Source: Echinostoma caproni (taxonomy: Eukaryota > Platyhelminthes > Trematoda > Plagiorchiida > Echinostomatidae). Taken from it: a stretch of 64,000 nt of DNA. The notes under the pieces were generated by a model. That model did not search any database, was not told where the DNA came from, and was given only the letters and a program-made list of their open reading frames with translations. Below are positions 21,269 to 33,113 of the stretch, one piece after another (the first letter of the stretch is position 1; every line of letters begins with the position of its first letter). The stretch lies in the NCBI GenBank assembly GCA_900618425.1, contig UZAN01039380.1:153643-217642 (forward strand), read 5' to 3'. Both the position numbers and the translations under genes were made by a program.

Positions 21269-23477
21269 GTGTTTGACAAAAAACGGATATTGGCCTACTC
21301 TGATTTAAAAGCCTGTATATATCAATACGAATTTCCCCACCATTAGTTAGGCTATACGTGAAAACCGCATGGGAAAGTTAACTAGAAGGCATCTCGATCA
21401 GCATTTATGCTATTTTTAGAAATTGCACATAAATCGCAGACCATTGCTTCTTACGCAACCGATGTGGACCAGAGGCAATCGAGAACCAGTGGGTTTGTGA
21501 CTCGGTTATTGGTGTCTAAATGTTACGAATAAGTTTCTTAGCGGAGTCAGTAGAAATAACGGGACCAAGGCAATTAAAAATCTTAAACTTGGTGTATTTC
21601 ATTATGTAGACTTGTTTCTGTTTTACATCTTTGAAAATTATTGCTTGAATGAGCTCCTCCTGATAAGTCCACCTGTAATAAAAACATGATCATCCAATTC
21701 AGCTGAAGACAAACTCGCTGGATTTACCCTGGTTCCTGCCGTGTTACGGTTCGACCCGAAACAAAACGTCGCTTATTACGTCATACTTCTGGAGGAAACC
21801 CTCATGGTTAACCTTGTTGGAAAAGATAGATCCGTGCCGGTTACTTGGTGACTGTCTAAAAGTATCGAATGGAGGCCAACGGTATTGCACGTGCTCCTCG
21901 GTTCAGAAATCGGATTCGCACTTGCGATCAGCTGCCGGAATTCCCGACACGGAGACACTGAAAGAAGGCTACGGAATTCTCGGTTTATTTACCGATAGCA
22001 ATCAAATCGATTAAATGACGTGTGAAATGGAATAATCATAGCCTCAAAATGTATCATCCAATCTACTTTTGTGTTTGTGTAGTCATGAAGTACCGGAGTT
22101 TGCTACATTTGGTTTAATCAGTTGAGTTTGATCGCTGTTAGAAATGTGTAATGCGTGCCCCGTTTTGGCGGGTACTAAAGGGATCATCACCCTGACCGAC
22201 AATTCGACTAGTGAACGAAATTACTTACACGCCGCATCCTGGCTGACCCGCGCTTGTGAAATTTGACCACTAGGAGCTGAAGAAAGTTTTACTCACTAGT
22301 ACTTACAAATGGTATCAAATGTCGGATTAAACCATCACACTTTTGAAGCACAAGTTGGACAACATTGCTAGTCAGTTTGAAGGTTTCCTAATCTACTAAG
22401 ATCCTATCATCCTTGATATCTTGGCAATTTTTCAATACACTTATTCTCAGAGTTAAGAACTCCACTGATCTCTTCATCAAGACTGGAGCTACGAATTCAT
22501 GGGTCATTTCTACAAACACGCAATATAGTCATGTTGAAGTCGTTCGTGAAACGCCCTGGTTTACACCCAATCTCTGGAGTTTGCCTGTCTAGGTGGAATT
22601 TAATTTTACTCTCCGTATTTCAACCTCGAATCCAACCTGAAGCACGTCGATGGCCTTTAGAATGGGACCCTGGACTCGCAAACAACCAACTTACCACTGG
22701 TTAAACCAAAAGCCGTGTGGTTGTGATAGACGTGTACTGAGGTACAGTGGCACAGGGAACGTACGGGTACCTGCATTACAGCACGAAGGCAAAAAACAAA
22801 CGACCGCGATAACGTGCAAAACGGATCGAAAGCAAAAAAGAAAATGCTCACGATGAAGGATGAAACTGTTAGCGATCGTGTAAAACAAACATCACATGGC
22901 GCTAGTACTGAAATAAAAATGTGAATAAACATTTAGATTGTCGAGGAAAAATGATGTCCGGCAAAAGTCTAGTATGGTCCAGTTTTCACCGTACAGTCAG
23001 GCACACTACCAACCCCGTTTGTGATCGGAGTAGTCACGCGTGATCGGTGAGCATTCGAGCCGTCCGATAGATCGTCCAAGTGCTCATTCGAATTGTTTGG
23101 ATCAACTGAAGCGTCCGCAGCTCAATCAAACAGGAAATGGTCGATGAAAAATGTGTCTGACCACCCTTGATCGTAATAGGCTAGACAGAAACCAAATGAA
23201 ACTTGATAATCGATGCACGACGGATGTAGTGAATAGAATAATTCGAGCTTAGATATCATCGTTTATTGCTCCAATTTCACCTAAACTGAGTAAATAGAGA
23301 ATCACGTACAACTTTGTTGGGCAGGCCGGATCAATGGAATATAGATCTGGGGACAATATGGGCAAATGCTCACTTGATCACTGGGAGAAGCTGACCACTC
23401 TCGCTCTCTCACTCTCCATACAGTACAATCCAGATTTGCTAGCTTTTTGCCAGTATTGAACTACTCTTATCATAGTA
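21269..23477. other. No recognised gene or element
   Basis: Frames near 21.8-22.0 and 22.65-22.9 kb are open on both strands without a recognisable domain. No repeat copies seen. Confidence 0.45.
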
Positions 23478-23590
23478 TCTGTAGTGGCGAACCAAATAAG
23501 GCACCGTTAAGTTAGTTGTGGTATTAAACCGGACTACAGCAGAACTGCATACCACAAAAGTTGGGTGGCGGTGGCGGGGCTCGAACAGTG
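23478..23590 (-). mobile_element. SINE fragment, family S2
   Basis: Matches the body of the SINE at 37.49-37.77 kb. Shared blocks include GTGGTATT with AACCGGA, ACAGCAGA with CTGC, and GGGGCTCGAAC, the complement of the B box. Similarity stops just past the B box, so the A-box half of the head is missing or too diverged to see. Confidence 0.7.
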
Positions 23591-25982
23591 TCCCATAACT
23601 TTCCAAGAAATTCTGTGATAATATTGATCAACGTATACAGCGAAAAGGTATATTCGGGCGTGGTTTTTCTACTCATTCACATGGTTACTGACATCCCGTT
23701 TGGAAATCAGGGTATGCCATCACAGATTCCAGTCTTTTGTTGCTCCATGTTTTTGCTTGTGATCTTGGTGTGGGGCTGATTGCATGTTTTGTTTGCGTAT
23801 TGCCTCACCCATTTGTCTGACATAGTAACAACTGCTTACTTCAGTCAATAGACCCCACCCCCTCGTCCCTTTCTCAATACTTGTTGTGATCCCAACAACA
23901 CCAAGACATTGAAACATGTATGTCGGTCACATCTGCTAACTGTAAACAGTGTAAATTTGCAAACCCCATGACTTTGTATGCAGCGATGATGATTAAAGCT
24001 GCCAATGAAGTTTCAACTTAGTCCGGAGCTAGATGGACGAGCAAATCAACTTCATTCTCACAACAGACAAACGGATAAGGGAACGCCCATAGCAACCACT
24101 TCATGCGTCCGATAGAAAAAAGTGATATGATTACTAATCGATGAACCAACCATTGATCGTACCTATTATGGCTCTGTTCGCCCACGCGAAGTTTATACGT
24201 TCAAACCTGACTCACCACGGAGAGCAATGAAGTTTGAGTCAGATCTGACAACGGCGTAGGTTGAAGGGAGTTGCAAATTTAGTGGACTAGAGCTTTTTGA
24301 TTTCTCTAATATGGGACAACGACTGTGTGAAATCTTTCTAGGTGATTCGGTAATATGGTCCCTATTGTAAAGTCGGAAATAATGGTTGTCGTGATAATAT
24401 GCTGCATTTGAAGACATCCATCAATTCACCTAATTTGAAACGCAATGGGAAAATTCCACAAACCAAAATGGATCATAAACTTCGGCACAGCCAATCGCTT
24501 TTTTATTGGGATGCATACTGGCATTGACAAACTTGTATAAGCTTGTACTTAAGTAGACATGTAAAGTGTGACAGCTTCGAATTGTGTGAGAACGAGTGAG
24601 GAATGTCTATGGCTCAAATGCTGGTGGCGATCCATTTTACAGAACGGACTAATGATCAACGTTGCCTAAGTAAACTAGCCAAATGTGCAGGAGCGGGTAC
24701 GTCCGTGAAAGCTGAAACAATTTCGTCATCAACCCGAGAGGTTTCAAGGACGCTTAGAACCTTGGTCTAACCAAGTTTTCAATGACCAGCTGATTGACAT
24801 GGGAGCCCGACAGAGAATCGATTTTGAAATGACCAACAAACACCTCTGAGTCGGGAGCATAATGCATACGGAAGGAAATATTGCAATTTAAACACCTTAG
24901 AATTTACTTGCTCAGATGGACAAAAAGTTCCACTCATTCCTCGTTTGTTTTTCTCTCGAACCGGTTTAGTGTGTGCCAACCTTTCAGTTTCCTTTCCCTT
25001 TCTACAATTTGACCACCGCCGAGAAACAAATTCTCGGCTGACATTTTACACACACAATACGCCTGTGAATGCTTCTCCTCGCTCATCACCATCATCACCA
25101 GAACATTTCTCTGAGTGTGTGTGCACACGCGTATCGAGGGACTCACTGGGATGCAATCTGTCATATCTGTAAAGAATATAGCAACCGCAGGATTGCATCT
25201 TGTCCAAAAGTCGAATTACTCGACTACCTAGTTGTGGACGAACTGTCACAAACCAAATAAGTATTAAGTGAATGGTTCGCATGATTAAAAACGTTACGAA
25301 CTTAAAAGCGAATGAAATGAATCAGGTGGAATGTGACCTGGCACATTTGGTCGTTGATTTTCGGCAAACTGATTTGGCCAAAACCGCAGAACTTTGACTG
25401 AGCGCGGGGGAGGGGCGTCCACTGTCCCATTGAATTTGGTGAAAAATTTCACAAACTAAATGTCAAAGTGAAATGTCAGAGTGACCTGTTCTGAATTAGC
25501 CAACATCCCGTTATCAAACAAAGAAATACCTTTCCGATCACATTTGCATAACAACACAATAATCTATCTTTTGACGAATGCTCCGTAATCAAAGAAAACC
25601 TAGGATCCAAAACGATTCCAGAACGAACTGTATAGGAAAGCGTGTTTCTCATAGGTTCTTAACTGTAAGTGATTGTATTCTTTTGTTGTAATACAATAAG
25701 TGGGGTTTTGTGCGTCTGATGGCATACATTTCCTGGTTATCGTGACATACATCGATCTGCAACGTCAATAACTACCCAATCGTAATCGATTTGCTGGCAG
25801 TCTCTCATGGTATTAATAATTGGCGATCAAACTATTGGCGTTGACGACCATCATCACTGCGTCTTATATTACCTTCTTCGTATTTCAGTCGACGGATCGG
25901 CATCTGTTTGGGCATTATGAGAGAATTTGGTCAAATATGTTCTTCTTCGATGCCTGATGTGTCACAAACGACCCTCCAGTGA
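23591..25982. other. No recognised gene or element
   Basis: Overlapping frames at 24.9-25.3 kb (about 75 codons each, both strands) have no domain and run through a CACCATCATCACC-like stretch. Nothing else is supported. Confidence 0.45.
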
Positions 25983-26530
25983 TCAAGCCCCATCCGCAGT
26001 AGTGACAGAAACCATGAAAGCCGGCTTAAGCCGATGAACTTGCACCGCGGTAGGCCTTTGTGACTTTCGGAGTGGGGTAGAACAATGCGCAGAATCCGGA
26101 TGGGGTTGACTGATGAAGTGTGATTCTTTCCACGGGCAGTGGAAATTTGAAGAAATCCTCACTGATGGTATTTCGTTTCGAGCTACCAAGCTCAGTCTCC
26201 AAGCTGATTTAAAATACTGCTGCTCATGTGAATGACGACGAACTAAACTCACTTGCATTCGTAAAAATCATGTGGTGACGTGCAGCGAACATGAAAAATG
26301 TAACTGGCAGTAAGGGGGCGTCAGAGGGTAGTTGCATTTCGTTACCGTTTGTCATAACCCATGACGTTTCGCTTGTCGACGTCTGGGTCAACGAGCAGAC
26401 ATTTGGGTAAGACCGTGCTCCATTAACCTACCGTCGTGCGATCAACGAATGCTTTCAGAAGATCCTGAATCATCCTATCCATACCTTCCAAAAAGTACTT
26501 TACCTTTGAGTAATAGTGAGAGTCCCTGGC
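25983..26530 (-). pseudogene. Gypsy integrase core and C-terminus, decayed
   Basis: On the minus strand near 26,500-26,430 the frame reads MIQDLLKAFVDRT, then a stop and WSTVLPKCLL. This matches the region after the catalytic Glu in Gypsy integrases, where the terminal helix is followed by a W..LLP.LL block. Near 26,345-26,313 it reads GNEMQLPSD, the usual loop after that region. The last frame (26,258-25,983) contains VHRLKPAF, the common end motif of Gypsy integrases (a D/HRLKPA box). Integrase inserts the cDNA into the host genome. The catalytic DDE residues are not visible here. Confidence 0.72.
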
Positions 26531-27212
26531 CTTCATAATGGTCGAAATTTGGCATCTTTCCTGGAAAAACAAATTATGAAAATTAGATCACTGGTAGGAG
26601 TGTAGCGGATACGATACTTCCCATAGGGGTGAACCGCTGCGTGAAAGCTGCTGTAGCTGCTGTTGTAACATTCAGGCTTGTGCAATAGAATAGCGTCATA
26701 CCTATTTTATTTGGTAATCCATCATCGCTAGGTTAAACCAATTTCCGGTGCTAGTTTTTTGCTGTGTTCTTGTGAAGTCAACACTAACTATCACACTAAT
26801 AAAAACGAGATAATACCGCTCACATGGTACAGTCCCTTGAATCAATGACCAGAATGAACAGTTTCAGTGAAGAGTGAATAATCGGGTGGTGGGAGGATGA
26901 GTATAGATCACAAATGGTGACAAAAATATTCAAATTTTTATTTTGTTCAGAAGGACCACATAAAGGAACGTTTTTCTGAGTCAGAGAGCAACTATCTGTG
27001 TAAACTAGTATATGGGAGGTCTGCAACAGGATGCTAGACCCAAAGGACTTTGAATCTCGTCTCGTGACTTAGGGAGTTCTCCCGTTCCTGAAATTATTTC
27101 TTTGGTTTGTACTTCAGCTTGAATTACTGAAATCTCTCTTCATGTTTTCTTTTTCCGTGCTTGACAATGTTATCTAAATGAACCAAACACATTTCTTTTT
27201 TATTTTGTCCTC

Positions 27213-27470
27213 TTAGGGTGATATACAGCAATCGTTGAGAGCTGTTAGGGTGTTGGTGAAACCCAAATGACATTGTGCAATCTGGACGGAATGAGGAAAG
27301 TAGTTTTGAACCTGTTCGCTGGATGTACCTTTACTTGGTGGTATCCAGAAGCCAAGTCCAAAGTGTTGAAATGATTGCACATTTCCGCAGGCAGCGACCA
27401 GCGCCTCCTCTATCCCTGATGGAGAACATGAATCGGGACAAGTGATTGCGTTCGTTTTGCGGTAGTTTAC
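27213..27470 (-). pseudogene. Gypsy reverse transcriptase, second part
   Basis: The minus frame runs from YRKTNAIT (fingers motif) through GNVQSFQHFGLGF, which replaces the usual motif A with its catalytic Asp. It ends with a block resembling the motif that leads to the FGL..AP box (LGFTNTLTAL). The conserved Asp of motif A is not preserved, so the enzyme is dead. Motif C (YxDD) lies beyond the readable part. It joins in frame to the piece at 27,828 if the inserted LTR and one target duplication are removed. Confidence 0.8.
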
Positions 27471-27827
27471 TTTGGTGAGTCCACCCAATCAGATGACGCC
27501 AGCCAAGTGCCTACGCGTTCCAGTTTCTGGACATTAGGCCATGGATCAGCTATATCGGTCAATTCACAGCCATACAGTTCAAACCGAAGCCTTGAGACTC
27601 AAAAAACGAGAACGGTGATTGGTTGATATCTGTTTGTCTAATTATATTTCTATTTGCATATTATTTAATTCCACTGATTTGTTGCAATAAACTAACCACT
27701 ACTTCCGTGGCCATTTTCCTGCGAATCGGTGATAGGAGCTTCTAGCGCACAAAAGCTAGTTTGATTCAGTGTTTTAGTTGTGTCCGTGATTCCTGATTTG
27801 GTATTCGTACTTACTTCGACTACTACA
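27471..27827 (-). mobile_element. Solo LTR inserted in Gypsy RT, with 5-bp target duplication (family G1)
   Basis: This 357-bp insert, read on the minus strand, starts TGTAGTAGTC and ends ACTCACCAAA. It aligns end to end with the LTR at 14,658-15,002, including a TATA-like TTAAATAAT and the GTCCAGAAACTGGAACGCGT block. The five bases TTTAC lie directly on both sides (27,466-27,470 and 27,828-27,832), as expected for the short duplication made by Gypsy-type integrases. The host reading frame is continuous across the insertion once the insert and one duplicate are discounted. This makes it a later insertion into an older relic. Confidence 0.85.
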
Positions 27828-27960
27828 TTTACACACAACCATAGCCAGCCGTCCTTCTTTTGCACCAGGATCGCAAACGAGACCCATGGGAACTCAAAAA
27901 ATCAAACACATCTTGGTGTAACATAGCATTTATGACTTTCTATATCATATCTCACTAATG
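27828..27960 (-). pseudogene. Gypsy reverse transcriptase, N-terminal part
   Basis: The minus strand reads INAMLHQDVFDFLSS in one frame and then, after a frameshift, PWVSFAILVQKKDGWLWLC in another. This is the familiar start of Gypsy RTs (helix, SPWASP-like turn, VLVxKKDG strand) up to the point where the LTR is inserted. Confidence 0.78.
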
Positions 27961-28579
27961 TAGTGTGAAACAACATGGCCCAGAGCGTAGTAGATGCTAA
28001 TCACCTGCCTCAATTTGACGTTGGATTATTCTGCCCTGCCAGTGATCAATTCGTTCAAGATGTCTTGGAATTCGGTTATCAGTTTGTTCAGTAACTGTGT
28101 AAGGTATAATTTTGGGGAGTTTGGGGATTGACCCAGATTCAACGAAGTTTTCGTGATGATTTTTGTGTTTGCTTTTTGTTAAAGACGTTTACCATCACCC
28201 TTAAATCCTAATGTTGCATCTACGTATATGAAGCTGTGAGAGAAAAATAGAATGAAATCCGTTCGTTACTCATTCTAGTTACGCCATAAAGTATAGGGAT
28301 ACATCAGTTTTGAACAAACAAAATGTCTATTCCTCATATCAAATGCCTCGAGAAGATAGCAACCAGTGTTAGGATTCCGCCAAGTAGTGCCGCGACGAAT
28401 AATGTGCCCAGTGTCCAGTCCATTGCATCATGCGCCCTTTGGAATAGCCACACGTCTAAGTTACCAAATACACATTCGAGCGGAATCAAACCAAGGTGTG
28501 CATGGGGTTCGTGCTTCTCNCTTGAACCAATTATAGTGAGAGATTTTGGCTTTGCGTCATTTCACTTCGGTGGAGAAAC
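27961..28579. other. Unassigned; may include gag/protease remains
   Basis: Lies upstream of the Gypsy RT on its strand, where gag and protease would be expected, but no zinc knuckle or protease motif is readable. A plus-strand frame of 106 codons (28,323-28,643) contains an N at 28,520 and runs into the next LTR, so I do not call it. The sequence just before 28,580 (GGTGGAGAAAC) is purine-rich, like a polypurine tract. Confidence 0.35.
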
Positions 28580-29065
28580 TGTAGTAATTGTAGTATTGAT
28601 AGTAGTAGCACGCAACGAATGCGGAATACAAATCACGGAGTAAGAATCACGGAATACGAGTCACTGATTAGCGGTCACGGACGTCACATAAGCACTGGAC
28701 CGCACTGGCACTTGCACGCAATATCCCACGTAACCGAGACGCGAGGAAATGGCCTCAGGAACAGTAGTTCGTTCATTGAGAGAAATAAGGGGGATTAAAT
28801 AGTATGTACAAAACAAGCTCATTGATCATCCGGACCTCTGCCAATCGCGTTCTAGTATTTCTGCCGTTGTTCAGCTTCTGTCTGGGCCGCACGCTTTCTG
28901 ATTGGCTGGTACGATCGACCTATGGTATGAAGACCAGAAGTTGTGGCAAGCACGCGCTTTGCCGACGTCACTGGTNAAGCTTGATTGATCACAGTTGTAC
29001 GACAAACTATAGGGTGGCGCTCCATGGTATGCGTCATCTCGCTGGCTGGGATCACCACAAAAACA
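28580..29065 (+). mobile_element. LTR, family G1-like, forward
   Basis: Starts near TGTAGTA (28,580 or 28,589) and ends ACAAAAACA at 29,065. It shares a chain of blocks with the other G1 LTRs: ATCACGGA, GGAAATGGCCTC, GTAGTTCGTTCATT, a TATA-like GGGATTAAATA (about 28,792), CTTCTGTCTGGGC, TGATTGGCTGG and GGGATCACCACA. At about 480 bp it is longer than the 345-357-bp copies because of extra sequence near the start. An N at 28,976 sits inside. The 91-codon frame through it is a shadow of the repeat, since the matching copy at 29.3-29.6 kb gives a similar frame on the opposite strand. Confidence 0.68.
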
Positions 29066-29293
29066 GTTCCGTCAAGTGAAGGAAGTTAGTTGGGTTGTGA
29101 ATGTTAGAGTATTAATAACAGCGATGACGGTAGATAATTATATTCGCCGACGTTTCGGTTACCGTGGGTAATCTAACAACATTTGGTCCCGATGTGTTAA
29201 AAATAAGTTTGTTGGGCTTCCTTAGTGGAGGCTATCTGGAAGCTCAATCGTATAGGAACATTTTGCGAGTCGCCAGGGCTGGATGGCCAAGCC

Positions 29294-29650
29294 CAATGTG
29301 GTAATCCTAGCTTACGGGATGACGCAAATCACTGGGCGACAGGTTACAGTTTCCGGACAAATGTGATGAGTCAAGCTTCTCAAATGACACCGGCAAAGTG
29401 CCATAGCATTACTGCTTCTGGACAACGAACCATAGGCCGATTGTGCAGACCAATCAGAAGCCATGAGACCCAGACAAAAGTTGTACGACGCCAAGAATAC
29501 GAACACGTGGTTGGTAGATGCCTGGATAGCCAACGATATTCCTCTGTACGTATTATTCAAAATTTTTGATTTTTTCCAATAAACGAACTGCTACTCCTGT
29601 GGTCTTTTCCTTGTGAACAGTACGAATAAACCTTGAAAGTATTTAACAGC
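29294..29650 (-). mobile_element. LTR, family G1-like, reverse
   Basis: The reverse complement aligns with 28,735-29,060. Matching blocks are GGAAAAGACC then GTAGCAGTTCGTTTATT, TTTTGTCTGGG, CTTCTGATTGG, CGGCCTATGGT, TTTGCCGG, AAGCTTGA and GATTACCACA. The two LTRs face each other across about 230 bp (29,066-29,293). Its 5' end is not sharply defined. It lies on the same strand as the Gypsy pol relic, upstream of it, so it could be that element's 5' LTR. Confidence 0.62.
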
Positions 29651-32600
29651 GGTTTTTACCTGAATGGGTTTCATTAGCAGGGTGAATCAATCGATCCAAC
29701 AATGAATAGAACCCTGGAATTAACAACTAGAACGTAAGCATACTGCCCACTCAGCCACCGAGCAGCTGACAAGTCCGTTTTCCCTATGATCAACCTATAT
29801 CAAACTATATCATTTGCTGGGTGTCAAAATGTCGTCAGAGATCAACCGACTGGTCGGGTCACCAAAAATCAATCATGAAGCCACAAGAAACTCAACCAAA
29901 TACGGACCCGTTCGAACTCTCAGAAGAAAGAACTCATTGCCAGCTGCATACAGAGTTCACTTCAACCGGAGAGGAGTGTTGTGAGATACTAGTCACTTGT
30001 GAGTAGTAGGTAACATAGTTGGCAATTTGTTTCAAAAATCAAAAACGAAAAAGATCACCGAGAGTCATTTTCTGGGTCTCAAAGAATAACTATCGATTGC
30101 TACATTCATCACCCGACCTGAACTACGATAGTATGTTTCTGATGAGGTTTTCTGTGCTATGAATGCCAAATTACTGATGTCCCATCTGAGATCCTCAATA
30201 ACTAACTATCCCCGACCAGCACCGTCTTCTGGAATTATAACAATATTTTTCATGGTGGACGACAACAGTGAAACTGTCGTGGACACGAAGTGGGAGAGAA
30301 CCAAAAGTGCAGTTTACTTGTACTTTTAATTGGTCTCCGGTTGTACGTGGTGGACTATCATGACAGGATCACTAAGATTTTGGGAGCATCTTCGTTTATA
30401 TCCCCTGGGCATAGTAAAACATATCTATCTCTGATAGAGCTAGGAGGATGTATATAAACCTATAGCAATCTGTTAAAAACCTTATCTCTGCGTATTAAGC
30501 GGTACAAATAATCTGTCTTAGGTTACAGAAAAGAAAAACAGAATAAAATGCCCAGACTGGGTATTGATCGCGACAAAACCGAAGGGCATATCACATTCAG
30601 CCATAAGTCACGTGATCGGCTGGCAACGTAGCCAGACCCTGCAGTGTCACAAATGTTGGACGTGCCAAAGAGGCAAACTTCCAGCCCTCTGAATCAATCC
30701 TCTCGAGGCGGAAGAACGCTGAAAGTTTGCTGTTCCGGTAACAAGCCAAGCCTCGGAAAATGGGGGTGGTGTAACATTTCACCGAAAGGGAAATGTATCA
30801 CAATTGCATGTGAATAAAAAGAAAGCAATCTAACGCATGAAACATGAAACAAAACAAATCCACAAGGAACTCTGTAAAAAATATAGGATAAGTATGATGA
30901 ACATTATTCCGGTTGCTGCACTGCAGTCACACTCTCAGTGGAAATATAAATTGACCACCGAAGATCACCATTACTGTAATATATAAAACCCCAAGTTTTG
31001 ATCAAATCTACCGAGCTGAGCAAACGTCTGGGACCATAGTTTTGAAATAGACCAGCGTCAAACTTTTGGAACGTGAAAAGACCAATTACTGCATTATTCA
31101 AGTATTACAGCAACTATGGTGTGAGTAAGTGATACTAGTGTTCAGTATCTTTCGCATGCATTTCCTCAGTACTCAGCAATCCTTCAAACATTACTGGAAC
31201 AGACTGCACAAATTTCGATGTCGCAAACAAGTAATGATAGAAAAAATTAACTTAAAATGAACACAGCTAGTTAACACACAAAATATACAATTTATCGGAA
31301 GTTTGTCTCAAACAAGTTTAATTACGTCAATCTGAAGAGAAAAATGAATTAAGCAAATGTTCACAGAACGGGGAAAGCATCTTACCTAGCGACCACCAGA
31401 CTGCGTTATCTCTCTACCACGTCGTGGGCCGGTATGTTTCAAACTGCATTGCATTGTTGAAAAGTTGCTTTGTAGAAAGCTTAAAATAAACATGTTGTAC
31501 CTCCTGCAATCAACATAAGTTTGATCGCGAAATCAGTACAACTTCACCCTTATAAGACTTTACTAAACTGTGATAAAATGGTACTGAAACTTTGTTAGTG
31601 AACAAACCTCCAGAAGGTTAAATTTTAAGACCACTGCTAACCGACTTCAAGTAATTGGCCTTCACTGGTCTTTGTACCACTGAGTTCGTGGAAATCCCGA
31701 ACTGCTCTCACAGACTTATGTTCATCGAGGCTTCACCCGAGCCACCCGACATACTGCAGGACATTGATATCCAAAGCATCATTAACTCTTGGTGTCACCC
31801 TTACCTTTTCATAGATAACCGGATCAACCGTGATACTGATGGCGTGAACCTGTGACTGTCTTCCCACAAACCTACTCCGACGGAGCATACGTAAATTGCA
31901 AGTAACTTATTACCGTTCAATGCAAATTCCGCAGATTCTCTAAAAATAAATACTCTTTCTTCCTGTTCAATTCCCGCCCTCAGTAACTCCTGGCAGCCAA
32001 ATCAAAGAGAGTTTTTGCGTCTAATACATGAGAGTTGTCATTCAAGCCTGTGATCGTTTTCCAAAAGACTCGACCCGAGTACTAACCCCTCAACTTGGTA
32101 TTCATCTGTGGTCTCCAGGCTCCCAGTTACACAGATATCCAAGCGAAATTTGTGATCATAAAAGCCTTGTCCCCAAAGTTCAAGTGCAACAGGTAGTCAA
32201 AGAATGTCAACGCTTCACCAACCACTAGGAAAACTCAGCCCTATGCGGACAAGCAGCCCGCACTATATTAGAGCCTTAAAGATCAAATAGCGATCATTCT
32301 CGGACAATAATTCCTAACATCGGTGCCGACAGAACCCAGTGGTATGTTTATACTGCAGCGTTTGGCATATCTATCCCTCTTGAATGTAACGCTACCTGTG
32401 ACACGACAAAACCAATCATAAAGCCTGACTCTATTGACCTCGCCAGACAAAAAGGAAAACCGGAATTGAAAACAGCACTCCGGTATGTTCGGTTCCTCCA
32501 TGGTTAGATGAACCTCATTTGATCGAGATTAACAGGACACTATCAGTTATTCCGTGAACTAATTCATTGCTTCATAATTCATTTTGTCCGATCCCAAGAT

Positions 32601-32744
32601 CTGTTTTCCTCACCTGCGGGTACTGTTCGAACATATTGATCAAAGTCAACCTAAGCTGACGAAGACAATGTGAGAATGGGATTAAAAAGTCACAAAAACT
32701 TTCTTGACAGATTATTTTAAATACCACCTCGATAGTTTCAGGGT
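29651..32744. other. No recognised gene or element
   Basis: Frames below 75 codons only. A minus frame at 30,904-31,101 (containing GLFQNYGPRRLLSSVDLIK) and a plus frame at 31,655-31,855 look protein-like in composition, but they have no domain and no convincing splice pair, so they are noted and not called. Confidence 0.4.
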
Positions 32745-32897
32745 GTCCAGGTTAGATTAGTCTATTCTAATGTTCAGAGGCACCAGGCACTCCTGATGGT
32801 CTTGGGTGTGGGTTTTACTCCTTGGGAGATTGTTAATTCCCCACTGTTTGTATGTATTTTTAAATGCGATGTAAATGTTTGTGATAACCAACAAAGA

Positions 32898-32942
32898 GCA
32901 TTAGACAGCTGTTTCGTCCTGTTTGGGACTCGTCAGCAGTGC
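32898..32942 (-). ncRNA. Hammerhead ribozyme, family A, intact catalytic core
   Basis: On the minus strand box 1 CTGACGA is 32,936-32,930 and stem II is GTCC/GGAC, four perfect pairs, around loop CAAACA. Box 2 GAAA is 32,915-32,912, stem III is the perfect palindrome ACAGCTGT (32,912-32,905), and the cleavage-site C is 32,904 in GTC. Stem I pairs GCACTG with TAATGC with one C-A mismatch and one wobble. All invariant core residues are present. This stem II and loop closely resemble those of known flatworm hammerheads. Cleavage is predicted just after 32,904 on the minus strand. Confidence 0.85.
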
Positions 32943-33068
32943 GTACTTTTAGTCTCTTTGTTCGGACTCTAATCGCGAACACACTTAAGACCGTCAAGAG
33001 TATCTAGTGCCTCTGAACAATCGAATAGTCTAATCAAAGCTTGGTGCTCGAAATTGATTGAGTCATTC

Positions 33069-33113
33069 GCACCGCTGACGAGTCCTAAACAAGACAAAAC
33101 AGCTATCCAGTGC
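33069..33113 (+). ncRNA. Hammerhead ribozyme, family A, damaged core
   Basis: Box 1 CTGACGA is 33,075-33,081 and intact. Stem II is GTCC/AGAC, losing one pair. Box 2 reads AAAA (33,096-33,099), so G12 is lost. Stem III is AC-AGCT-AT, with its palindrome broken by one change. The cleavage-site C is 33,107, and stem I pairs GCACCG with CAGTGC at five of six positions. It is probably inactive. It is the inverted partner of the copy at 32.9 kb. Confidence 0.78.

Larger units (their letters stand above)
25983..27960 (-). mobile_element. Ty3/Gypsy LTR retrotransposon pol relic (element G)
   Basis: Reading the minus strand from 27,960 down, the N-terminal part of a reverse transcriptase is followed by an inserted LTR (27,471-27,827). 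The rest of the RT fingers and palm comes next, then a gap of roughly 700 bp with no clear motif, then the core and C-terminus of an integrase ending at 25,983. The distance from RT to the integrase end is only about 1.2 kb, less than an intact element needs, so RNase H and the integrase N-terminus are deleted or unreadable. Stops and frameshifts are frequent. No LTR is recognised below 25,983. The LTR at 29.3 kb has the right orientation to be its 5' LTR, but that link is inference. Confidence 0.78.

Noticed and set aside
28804..29560. Frames of 91, 114 and 82 codons resembling each other on opposite strands
   Set aside because: They are translations of the two inverted LTR copies. The similarity comes from the repeat and not from a gene pair.
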